Assembly (NCBI GenBank): GCA_934754375.1
Contig: CAKVHT010000001.1
Location: 620,001-684,000, forward strand
Direction of reading: 5' to 3'
DNA: 64,000 nt
DNA from: an uncultured Clostridia bacterium
Lineage (GTDB): Bacteria > Bacillota > Clostridia > Christensenellales > UBA1242
The translations under genes were made by a program, and so were the position numbers. Every line of letters begins with the position of its first letter. The stretch's first letter is position 1. Under the pieces are notes generated by a model that searched no databases, was not told the origin of the DNA, and saw only the letters and a list, made by a program, of their open reading frames with translations. Positions 9,985 to 21,400 of this stretch are shown here, in pieces.

Positions 9985-10043
9985 ACCTTTTAGACAATGA
10001 TTTTTGTCGCATTAAACAAAATGATAGCCTATTGTTTGGTTTA

Positions 10044-10943
10044 TTATTTAAAAGAAATTTGCTTTAAGACTTTTTCAAAATAATCAGGCAAAGGCACTTC
10101 AAAAGTCATATTTTGACTGCTTGTTGGGTGCACAAAACTGATTTTATAAGCAAACAAAAGCTGACCATTCGTTTTAATTGTCTTATCTTGTCCACCATAA
10201 AGCACATCTCCTACTATTGGATGATTTATGCTTTTTAAATGTGCACGTATTTGATGTGTTCTTCCAGTTGTTAGTTTGCAATTTAACAATGTATAATGGT
10301 CAAAAACCTTATCAACTGTAAATATTGTTTTGCTGTATTTGCCATTTTGTTCACCAACCAATGCCATTTGCTCACGATTTTTGGGATTTCTGCCCAAATA
10401 TCCTTCAACAACAAAATCTTGTTTAATTCTGCCTTTTATAAGTGCCTTGTACTCTCGATTTAAAGTTTTATCTTTCAATTGAGCACTTAAAATTTTGTGT
10501 GCATTGTCATTTTTTGCAACAATCATCAACCCGCCAGTATCTTTATCTAGCCTATGCACGATGCCGGGACGCAACACCCCATTGATTGTGCTTAAATTTT
10601 TTATATGATACATCAAAGCATTAACCAAAGTGTGTGATTTGGTGGTGTTGCATGGGTGCACAACCAGCCCAACCTGCTTGTTGATAACCAACAAATCATC
10701 ATCTTCATAGATAATATTAAGTGGTATATTCTCTGCTTCTGCAGATATCTTTTCAGGTTCAAGCACATCATACTCCACCACATCGTTGGGTTTTAAAATA
10801 TAGCCTGCTTTAACCTGCTTGCCGTTCACTAATATATGCCCTTGTTCGTTCAATGTCTTGATATAACTGCGTGAAAAAGTTGTGTTTTCAGCCAAAAACA
10901 CATCAAGCCTTATATCACTTTTATCACAAATCAATTTGTTCAT
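10044..10943 (-). CDS. rluD: RluA/RluD-family pseudouridine synthase
   Basis: 299 residues. An N-terminal S4 RNA-binding domain (about 8-60; RSYIKTLNEQGHILVNGKQV) precedes the catalytic domain with the family motif HRLDKDTGGLMIVAKN holding the catalytic Asp. RTHQIRAHL follows. Modifies uridines in 23S rRNA; the exact sites cannot be told from sequence, so the symbol means the family and locus (lspA-rluD is a common Firmicute pair). The ATG overlaps the lspA stop by one base (TAATG). Confidence 0.92.
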   Translation of the reverse strand: MNKLICDKSDIRLDVFLAENTTFSRSYIKTLNEQGHILVNGKQVKAGYILKPNDVVEYDVLEPEKISAEAENIPLNIIYEDDDLLVINKQVGLVVHPCNTTKSHTLVNALMYHIKNLSTINGVLRPGIVHRLDKDTGGLMIVAKNDNAHKILSAQLKDKTLNREYKALIKGRIKQDFVVEGYLGRNPKNREQMALVGEQNGKYSKTIFTVDKVFDHYTLLNCKLTTGRTHQIRAHLKSINHPIVGDVLYGGQDKTIKTNGQLLFAYKISFVHPTSSQNMTFEVPLPDYFEKVLKQISFK

Positions 10944-11449
10944 TATTCTCCGTCTTTGTTATTTTTTGGTTTTTCTTCAACTGACATCTCTTGCTTTTTG
11001 GTTTTGTTTTGCATGAACAAAATAAATATTGCAAGCATAACCGCACCTATACACAAAAAACTGTCAGCAAGGTTAAAAATTGGAAAATTTGGCAAAAAGT
11101 CAAGGTAGATAAAATCACGAACATATTTTAAAAATATTCTATCAATTAAGTTACCAACTGCACCACCAATAATAAATCCAAAAGAGATGCAATAAAACAC
11201 ATTTTTGTTTTTTACAAAATGGTTATATACAAACAATGCAATAATCATGATGATACTGACTATCACCAGTGCCAACGTTTTGCCTTGCAAAATGCCAAAT
11301 GCAGCCCCGGTGTTGCCATGATTTGTGGCGATGGAAATAACCCCAGGTATCAAATTTTGATATTCAATACCTGATAAAAAATGTTTGGTGACAAGGTCTG
11401 CCACCAAAACAATGATAATTGTAATAAGACTTACAAAAAATTTCTTCAT
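10943..11449 (-). CDS. lspA: lipoprotein signal peptidase (signal peptidase II)
   Basis: 168 residues, four membrane helices. The family motifs are present: NTGAAFGIL, GGAVGNLIDR (first catalytic Asp) and FNLADSFLCIG (second catalytic Asp). It cuts prolipoprotein signal peptides after Lgt has added diacylglycerol (lgt is at 53294-54085 here). The C-terminal tail is polar (KTKKQEMSVEEKPKNNKDGE). It lies 27 nt after sepF and overlaps rluD by one base. Confidence 0.96.
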   Translation of the reverse strand: MKKFFVSLITIIIVLVADLVTKHFLSGIEYQNLIPGVISIATNHGNTGAAFGILQGKTLALVIVSIIMIIALFVYNHFVKNKNVFYCISFGFIIGGAVGNLIDRIFLKYVRDFIYLDFLPNFPIFNLADSFLCIGAVMLAIFILFMQNKTKKQEMSVEEKPKNNKDGE

Positions 11450-11476
11450 AAAAACCTTTAAATATACTTAACCATC

Positions 11477-11914
11477 CTAATTTTGACCTTCTGGACGCAA
11501 AATTTTATGTCCATTAGGCGTCAAAATGAAAAGGTCTCCATGCCAGCGATGAATACTGCCGTCCAAACCATATAACGCACCTGACAAAAAGTCTAAAATA
11601 CGTTCACTATCAGCTTGCGTTATCCCTTCTAAATTAACAGCAATTGTTTGCCCTTGCTTTAAATAATCAACAACTTGTTGAATTTCTTTAAAAGATTTTG
11701 GCTCAACCAAAATAATGTTACTTTCTGATTGAATGCCAAAATTGTTAAAACTTGTGGCAGTAAAACTTTCGGCGCTGTTTGTTTCGCCTTTAACCTTTTC
11801 ATGTAAATTAAAATTTGCGTACTTGTCTTCTGTGGCAATTTCGGTTGATTTTTTCTTTTTTTTATCTTCCCCTTCAAAGCCAAGTCCGCTCATTATCCAA
11901 TTGAAAAAACCCAT
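11477..11914 (-). CDS. sepF: cell division protein SepF
   Basis: 145 residues. The N-terminal amphipathic helix (MGFFNWIMSGLGF) for membrane binding, a variable linker and the C-terminal SepF fold (about 62-142; IILVEPKSFKEIQQVVDYL, GITQADSERILDFLSGALYGLDGS) are all in place. It tethers FtsZ filaments to the membrane. Second gene of an operon with lspA and rluD downstream. Confidence 0.95.
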   Translation of the reverse strand: MGFFNWIMSGLGFEGEDKKKKKSTEIATEDKYANFNLHEKVKGETNSAESFTATSFNNFGIQSESNIILVEPKSFKEIQQVVDYLKQGQTIAVNLEGITQADSERILDFLSGALYGLDGSIHRWHGDLFILTPNGHKILRPEGQN

Positions 11915-11926
11915 AATTATGCCTTT

Positions 11927-12163
11927 TTAACCAAAGATTTGTTTTCTTAACATTTCATATTCAGCATCTGTTGCAATTTTAAATTCATGCACAACACGTT
12001 CATAAATTGCAATAACATTTTTGTTTGTTGTCTTTTTGCTGGCTGCATCAAGCATTTTTTCAGCAACAGCAATTGCACCTTTTCTATCTTGTTTTACATC
12101 AATTGAAACGATAACTTCAATGATGTCCATACACTTATTTTCAAATTCTTCTTGGTTGGTCAT
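11927..12163 (-). CDS. small helical hypothetical protein upstream of sepF
   Basis: 78 residues, all-helical, charged (MTNQEEFENKCMDIIEVIVS...), no membrane segment. Family not recognised. The start has AAGGAG (12169 region). It is 12 nt upstream of sepF and is the first gene of the operon, so a role in division or in the cell envelope is possible by context only. Confidence 0.75.
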   Translation of the reverse strand: MTNQEEFENKCMDIIEVIVSIDVKQDRKGAIAVAEKMLDAASKKTTNKNVIAIYERVVHEFKIATDAEYEMLRKQIFG

Positions 12164-12182
12164 AAACTTCTCCTTAAATTAT

Positions 12183-12211
12183 ATTTTAAACGTCAAACTT
12201 GCCTTTGTCAA
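12183..12211 (-). promoter_or_regulatory. promoter of the orf-sepF-lspA-rluD operon
   Basis: Minus strand TTGACA (12211-12206), 17 nt, TAAAAT (12188-12183), then AAGGAG and ATG. The rest of the 12164-12482 gap is AT-rich and holds this promoter and the terminator of the giant gene only. Confidence 0.75.
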
Positions 12212-12416
12212 GAAATTATGCCAATTTTTGACCGTTAATACCAGCCAAAATATATATAAAACAATACATTTAAACAATCAACACGTCTGCAATGCTAGCA
12301 CATATTTTTTATGATGGTAAAAAACTTATCATTTTGCCTGGTTAAACTTGTGTGTTTAATATTATAAACAAATTTATTTTCTACATTCATATTTAATTTT
12401 GTTTGGTGTTGCCCCA

Positions 12417-12451
12417 CAAAAAAAACAAAAACTCACATTAATTGTGAGTTC
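12417..12451 (-). terminator. terminator of the giant surface-protein gene
   Basis: Minus-strand stem ACTCACAAT-TAATGTGAGT (12431-12449) followed by TTTTGTTTTTTTT. It starts about 30 nt past the stop. Confidence 0.85.
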
Positions 12452-12482
12452 TTGCTTTAAATTTAGATTTTTGTGTTCGTAT

Positions 12483-15400
12483 TTATGCCAATTTATATCT
12501 AACAGCAAAATCAATTGTAACTTGCTCGTCCTCGCCTGAAGCATTTACTGTGGTATATGTCAACCTATAGTTAACTTTCATATAAGTTGCGGTTGGATTT
12601 GCTTGCTTATATTCAGCCAATTCTTGAGCCGACTTTGTGATTTTTGCTGAACTTGTGTCAATATAAACACGATTGTTTTGGTCATACAATGTAACACTTC
12701 TCAAATCTTCAAAATTATTTATCAATGTGTTTAAATCAAATTCAACATCACTTGAACTTGCTTCCACCACAAAGGTAAGTTCTGGCAAATCAAATCTAAC
12801 AATGGCTTGAAGAGTGCCCGCACTGTAAGTTAATGTCAAATTGATTGTTAAACTTGTTTCTTGTTGATGAGCTTGTTTATAGCTAATCAAATCCGCTTCG
12901 CTGATTGAACAGATATATGCTGAAGCAGGCTTTGAGATGTTAACAGTAACACCTTCTATTGCCTCACTGCTTACACCGTTCAAAGATATAGTTTGTGCAA
13001 CCAATTCGCCATTTCCATTGTTTTGATACAACTTGATAGCATCTGTTATATCTATTGATGAAGCCTTGCCTTCTTCGTATTTAACACGGAAGCAGTTGCT
13101 TTCACCTTTTGACCTATAGTCAACAGCATAAACACTATCCGTGCCCAAAAGCACATTGTAATTTGCAGTTACTTGATACAAACCTGCCACACCAGTGCCT
13201 TTAAACAATGCTTGATATACATCATAGGTTTTGCCATCTATTGTGAAACTGTTCACTTTGCTTACAAGTGTTGCTTCTTCAGCATTCTTTGCCCAATTTG
13301 AACTTACTGTTGAAGATGTTATACCAACAATTTCATAATCTGTGCCATATCCGCCGTTTTGGAATATTTGTGAAATCCACAAACTGCCTTTTGCTGAAAT
13401 TGAATTGTTGCCTGTTAATGAAACATCGTCAGATTGCATAGCAACATTGTTGTCGCTTACAAATATTTTGATTTGTGTATCAATTGAATTTGTGAATAAA
13501 TATTCAGTTTCATTTTCTGTTAATGTGATATAGAACATACCAGCATCACAATGTAATTTGTTTTGTAATTTGCCTGATGTGAATTTGCCTTCGCCAAGAG
13601 TTATCAATGAAATTGTGTCAATAAAATCTTTAAATCTCAACAAATTTGCATAATCACAATTGTACATTGAATTGTCGTTATAACTTTTAACTTCTGAACG
13701 TTCAATTGCATCATTTGTATCAATTGCCAATGTTGGTGTTGATTGTGTGTAGTCAAATTTATAAGTTTGACCACTAACTGTTGCACTCAAAACATTATTA
13801 TTGATTGTGTAAGCATAAGCCGAACCATTTATCAAAACTTGATTTGAACCTGAACCAAGATATTTGATTGTGTTTTCGCCATACACTTCTTCATAATAGA
13901 ACAATTTAAGTTGTTTTGTGCTAGCATCATAGAAATTCGAACTTTGGTCAACATTGATATTAGTATTCACATTTTGTGCCAAAGTTACTGATGCAACATT
14001 GTTCACTTTGTAGATTGCAAAGTAAGGCATTGAAGCCACCGTATCGCTGTCTTTTTTAATATAAGTGTAAACAATCTTGAACACCACATAATAATCAATT
14101 GTGTTATCTTGTTTTGATTGTGGCACAATTGGCATGCTTCTTGTTATTGTCAATGCTGTTGTGGTTGTATTTATCATATTTGTCAAATCACTGTTGTTCA
14201 AGCCTTGCAAATATGCCATATCAACAGTGCTAAACTCATCAGCCGTCAACACCTTGTAGCCCATATAAACGTCATAATTGATGTTTGAATTATCAAATAT
14301 ATTTTCAGTAACTTTAAGGGCCGGATTACTGTTTTCGTTTGTTGAAACAATTTCAACCAAATCGCCAGATTTAAAGGATGAACCATTGTTTACTTTTGGA
14401 TTGGTTGGGTTTGTAAGATATGTTACAGTCTGCAAACCAACAACAGTAATTGTCCAGTATTGTGTGAAATATCCACTGTTTGTTTTATATCCCAAACTCA
14501 ATGTAACTTCGCCACTGAAATCACGGGCAAAACTTAATACCAAATTTACTTTGTCAAGGCTTACATAGTTGTCAATTTGATTGCCCCAATAATCTGAAAC
14601 CTCAACTTTGCTGATACTGATTGCTGTGTTGTCAGTGCCCATTGTGATTGTTTGATTTGTCTTCACAAAAGACAATGTTAAAACATCTTTCAAGTTGTTA
14701 TTATTTATCAAAACCTTGCCAGCAGATTTTGAATAATGACCATTTGCACCTAATTCATAAGTTGTTGTAAATTGACTGCCCGGAGCAACTGCCTCTCCAT
14801 TCACTTTGAATTGAACATTCCTATCAATTGTAACAATACGTTTTGCAACACAAACCAATACGTTATTGTATTTAATTTCAACTGAAATTGTGAGCAACAC
14901 TTGCTCTGGAACTTGATATGTAATCAAGGATTTTGTAAGGTCGTTATATTCAAACAACTTGTTTGTTTTGCTGTTTACAACAACCTTTTCGCCATTCACA
15001 TAATAGAATGTGCTTTCGCCAGACAAAAGCAAATCATAAGTCAAATTCGATGCTGTTGAACCATCATTGCCAACAACATTAAACAATTGTCCAAGTTCAA
15101 TTTGTTCAGTTGCATACCATGTTTTGTCAGTTGTTGAAACTGTATAGTTAAATATGTTAAGGCTAAAGTTTTCACACAATAAGCCTGCATTGGTGTAAAT
15201 ATTCATTGAAACAGTGATTGTTCTGCAAATATTTGCACCCGCTTGACGTTCAATATCAAACAAGATTTCACGGTTATCGTTTCGATAAATTGTGATTGTA
15301 TATCCTGCAACCGTTGCAACATATTTACCATCAACAAGGCTAAATGAACCTGTTGCTTGTGAACTGCCATATTCAACTTTAATTGAAGTTGCACCAAGCC

Positions 15401-18400
15401 ACATCACATTGTTGCGGACATCATAAATCTTTGCAATTTTTGTTTGTTTTGATGTTGAAGAATATTTGAAAGCAACTTCACCATCTGTATCATTAATCAA
15501 AACTGATGCAAATTGATTTGATTTGCCCCATACTGAATGATTTTCAACATAGTCTTGGTTATCGCCAGTTGCATAAACAAGTTTATCTTTTTCGCCAACC
15601 ATAATATTGAGTGAATAAATCACACCTTCAAGACCAGCCTTGTTGGATATTCTTAACCATGTTTGAGTGTCTGTTGACACTTTGTTAAAGTTAATATCAA
15701 AGTCAGTGCCATTGGCTGTTTTTGTCATTGATTCGCCAAGTGTTAAACCGTCTTTATCTATTACATTTGGGTTACTTTCAGTGAAGAAGCCCATTTTGTT
15801 TGCATCATAATTTGTTGTGTAAAGATTTTCAAAACTGCCATCAGCCTTTTTGTTTTGATAAACCAAGGTTAAACGTCTTGCAGAATAATTTGTGCCTGTT
15901 TCTCCACCAAACAAATATGCCAAGATATTGCTTTGTGTTGTGCCAGCAACAAAGTTATCATGATTTGAATCGTTTACAGTGTAATTTGCTTCAAAATTAA
16001 TATAAGTTGCAGGCAAGGTTACATAGAAGTCAATTGCAACTGCTTTATTTGTATCATTTTTATCTTTAATATACTCGCCATCTGCATACAAATTGATTGT
16101 AAGTTTGATTGTTTTTTCTTGTGCCAAATGTACAAAGTTGATTGTGTCAGAATTGGATATATCAATTTCTGTTGAAGCAGAATCTATTAGTGTTGCATCT
16201 TTCTTTAAAATATAGTTGTAGAAATCGGCAGAACTATATTTAAGGCTCACTCCTCCGCCCACATATACACTCAATCCGCCAGCAATATATGTTGTGTATT
16301 TTTCATTTTCTGATTTTGTGAAAGTTGCACTGCTTCCAACTGCTGTATTGAACTGATTTGTTGTGTTTTTGTCTGCTTGGTAAGCAGAAGACATCAAACC
16401 GCCCTTGTCACCTTGCTCAATGTAATAAGCAGGGTAAATTGTTACGTTAAATTCACGTGTTACAACGCCATCAACAAAATCAAACAAATCTGTTAAAGTT
16501 AATGTTACACGTTTAACTTGAGTTGCATTCGTTTGAACAAAATCAATTGTCTTATTTTCATCTACTAAACTGCCAGTTGTTGCAGTTGAACCAATGTTTG
16601 TATAACTATATTCAACATTGCCAACATAACCACCAAGTCTATTGTTTAAATTGAGGGTTGAATCAAAACCTGTTGTTTTATCAAAATTGCCCAATGTTAC
16701 ATCGCCAATTTGGTCAACAGTTACACCTGCAAAACTGTAATCAACATAGATTGTAGCCCCAGCAACTGAATAGCACACTGTAAATGCCAAATCAGTTGTT
16801 AGATAACTGTTTGCTTTGATTGCATCTTGACTTAAAGCTATGATAGTTTTTGCATCTTGTCCAGTTGAAACAATGTTTTTACTTTCATCAACTGACAAAT
16901 ACCCACTATTTACACTTGTAATTGTAACAGCTTGAGCAGTTGCAATTGTTCCATTGATTGTAACATTTGCTGAAGACAAATCTGTTAAATATGCTTTATA
17001 ATGCCCCAAACTGCCAGTTTTGTGTAACAAACCTGTTGGGTTTGTATTTTCATCATAAATGTTTAAATTGCTTGTTACTGAAATGTTTGTTGTGTAACTG
17101 CCAATATAAATTTGTTTGTTGTTGTCTGTATAAACAATGGCGACCTTGATTTGAACAAATTTATTTGGATTTGTGATGTAAAATTCATTGGCTGTTGTTG
17201 TCAATTTGCTATATTGATTGATTGTTGCAAATTCAGCAACAACTGATTTATCAAAACCGTCAACATAATCATTGTTATCAGTTGTTTTTACACTTAAAAG
17301 ATAATAATTTAAGTTTGTTTCGTCTGCAAGGTTTAACTTGCAATTTGTGTTCACACTGCCCAAACTTGGGATAATGTTAATATTTTCGCTAGCATCAATT
17401 TCTTGTGCAAAATCGGTTGTGGTTAAGCCTGCAAAATTGCCTGACTGTTTGTGCAATCTTACGAGATAATAACTAAAATTACCTGATGTTGTAGTGATTT
17501 TAAACAAGAAATATGCACTTGCCCCAGCATTAAATGAGACACTAGGATTGAAAGTTATAATTGAACCATTGATTGAAATATAACCACCGTTTGCATAAAT
17601 CCTTGCATTTTGATTGCTTTCATAGGCAATCAATTCAACTTTTTCAATTCCTTCACGGACTATTGTCCCAATTTCGCTTGTTGCGTCAACAATGTTGGCA
17701 CGGCGCACATCTAAACTTGCATCAGCCTCAAAATCCATAACCTGACCCATTGTTGCAGGTTCAAATTTAAGTCCTGAAGCAAAAGCATAAATATTATTGC
17801 CTTTATCAGTAAATGAACCAAAGCCTTTAACATCTTCTGCTTTTCCATTGACCGCCACCAAATTGATGTCTGATGATGTTTTTATGCTATCAAATGGATA
17901 GTTTGAAGAGATTGTTTGATTGTTTAAAATTGTCAAAACATGACTGTATTCACTTGCTGATGTGTCATCATAATCAATATGATACACAATGGTGATATTT
18001 TTGCTGTTGCCCACAATTTTGCCAATTGCTGTTGCAAAACTTGTGCCAAGAGTATTTGATTTATAGCCCACTCCTTTTACATTTTCCCCAGCAACAAAAT
18101 AGGTATAATTTTCTTTGCCGTCAACTAGCACTTTTTCAACATAAATATTCTTAATGTTTGCATCACTTATAATATTATCATTATAGTTTACATTAAATAC
18201 ATCATTAATAATATCAAAAGATGCATTTTCACTATATGTTGAATGTGCTGTTTCCTTTAATTCAGGAATATATGAGATTAATTTGAGTTGTTTTGAATAA
18301 GTATAGATTTTTCCGTCAACATCAAATGTATAAGCCACATTAATATAAGTTGGTTCACTGATATTTTGTTGAATAACATTTGAATTTAAACTAAAACCGT

Positions 18401-21400
18401 CTGTAACGACAGCTACAGTTGTTGGCATCACATTGGTTGATTCAGCGATTGTTGAATCTTTTATTGAAATGTTTTCAAGCAGATTGTCACGATTTACCAT
18501 GATTTCATTTTTAATTTCATCTTGAACCGCATATTTGTTGACAACTGTCAAATCAAAACTGCCAATTTCAATGCCGTCATACTTCAAGTTGATTGTGCAA
18601 CCTATTGAAGCATTTAAATCTTTAACATATCCAACAGTGACAATGCCGTTGTCAAGTGTTATAAGCTGTGTTTGAGCATCTTCTTCATTGACTTTATCGG
18701 CAAATTTATCACAAGTTAAACTGAACAATGAATAATCTTCAATTGCTATTAAATCGCCAGCACTATATATTTCATTAGTTGATGCGTCTTCCCCATAAAC
18801 TTTTGTTGTATTGTATTGGCTCAATGTCAAAATGTCTGCCAAATTAATATTTGTTAAATCGCTTTTAACATTGCCATTGTTTAAAGTTGCAAATACATTT
18901 GGTTTTACTTGAATGTTTTCAAATGTTGCAAGTGTTTCCCCACTATTTGTTTTGAAAACAACCCTATACATACCTGCTGGCAAAGTTTGACTGCCAGATG
19001 TTTCAAAGTTTGCACCATAATTTGTGTTGTCAGTGATATCTGTTCTAAATATATCAAAAGTCAAACTGCTTGCTGAACTATCTGTAATTTGGAACAATGC
19101 GTTTGAAGCAAATTGTCCGTCATTTGATTGATCATAGAACTTCAATTTTGTGCCTGCATATATGTTTGTCCAATTCTTGTTCATGTCAATTTGTCTGCTT
19201 GATGTGAATGTCAATGTTAAATCATAAGCAGAAATTGTGTCCATATCAACTTTTAAAGTGATAACCAATCTTGTGTTTAAGAAATCAAGCCTTTCAAATG
19301 TCCAATCACCATATTCGTCACGGGCAATTGTCAAAACTGGTTTTTTAGCGCCTTCAATTTCATTTTTTGTTTGAAGAGTATATGATAAACCACCTTCTGC
19401 TTCAATGAGTTCCAAACTTTCACTGCCAGAAAAATTGAACCTTACATTGCTGATATTAACCAGCCCTGGCAAGTATGTTTCAGTTGAATTTTCAACATAT
19501 TTGTATCTTACAACACCATCTGTTGATGATTCACCATTAAGTTTGTATGTTGATTTGTCTTTAATTTCAAGCTCTGATGTTGTTTCATAACTGAAATAAC
19601 TATTTTCCGTATTAATAGGATTTACGTTCGCCTGAACAACAATTGACAATTGTTTGCTCAAATTGCCGTAAGATGTGAGCGACAAAGTGTATTCTCCAAC
19701 CTTTAAGCCTTCCAAATTTTCCACTTCCCTGCCCGCAATGGAATAACTGATTGTATTTTCACGATAATTAGGTGTCAAATTAAATATTGGCACGTCTGTT
19801 AAAACTTCGTTTGTTTTGTTAAGTCTAAACGCATTGTCTGTATAAGTATAAGTTTTGCTTTGGCCATTCAATTGATAAGCTAAAGTGTATGTGTACTTAT
19901 AAGCAGATGAATCGCCACTATTCAAGCCAATATTAACATATAAAACTGCATTGTTTAGTTCTATATCTATTTGTTTTGTTTCGCCTGTTTCGCCGGCTTG
20001 TGTTGAAACATTGTCATTTCCTTGTTCAGGTGTCACAGGTGTTTCTGGTGTTGTTTCTCCACCCTCAGTTGCGCCACCTTCAACATAACTTAATGTTATA
20101 TTTGTTGGTCTATTGCTTTCAACAGTGATGATATTTGATAAGATTTCTATATCATCATATTTGAATTTTAGCCTATAACTATGTGGATTGGTTGCAGAAT
20201 TTGAATCCGCATTTTCATTAATGCTAAATGTCAATATCAGATTTCTTGATTGAGGAACAACCTCTTCGCCATCGGCATAGGTTTCGCCTTCTCCTGCCGA
20301 TGTTGCAGAATCTGGCTCAACATTGATAATTGAAAACATTAAGTCGTCTTCAACTGGGTTTCCGTTTTTATCGTAAACAACAACACTAAACAATTGTTTA
20401 AATGTTTCTGCATTTGCATAATACAAATTTGTAAGCATTTCGTTGCCAACTGGTGAGGTTAATCTAACTGTATATTCAAAGCCGGCAACAAGTTTTGTGC
20501 TATCAGTTTTTTCATCAATAATGTCATTTCTGCTTGTGTTTGCAAAGCTTTTGATATCTATCACATCTGCAACGGCATCAAGAACATATTTAACATTTAC
20601 AACAACCATTCTGCTTGAAGAAACAAAATCTTTATTAAGCAAAATCGCATTGTCTCCACTGGCTTCAGTCACTATTCTATACTCATCTTCAATGTTCCTT
20701 GAAACTATTGAATTGATATACTGTTCTGCTGCATCATAACTTTCTGTTGCGAAATTTGTGCTGTAACTATTTTTAAGTTGTAGCATATACAATTTTGTAT
20801 CATTGTTTACCGCCCCAACTTTTGCTTTTACCTTATTTACAAATTTATTGCCCTCAAAATAGCCAACCAAAACATATTGTTGAGTGTCTTTTTCAAAAAT
20901 AATGTTTTCAACAACCTCAATATCATAAACTGCAGTTAATGAGCGAGGTGTTACAAACACACATGCACGATAACTGCCCGCATTGACAGATACAACATCA
21001 TCAAAAGCAAGTACGCCTGGTTCAACATAATAATCATTTCCGCTTGGTTGTTTCAAATAGTTGATGTTAAGTGTGTGTGATTGCGTGTCACTTACAAACT
21101 CAAAACTCAAATCTTTTTCCGCAACACTGACATCAATTGATGTGAGATAATATTCTCCAGTGTTGTTCACCACCATAACACCCAACACCAATTGCAAACC
21201 ATCTTCAAGCTTTGGCAACTTTTTAACAGAGATATTAAATGAACGACCATTGCCAAGGCTTCCTCTTTCATAAGTTGCAATGTAATCAAATTCTTCTGGT
21301 GTTACAAGGCGATATGATTGATAATTTGGATCTGTTGATTTGTTGTTGTAAACAAAGAAATCAATAAATGTATTACCCACTTTTGAAGTTAAGTCAAGTG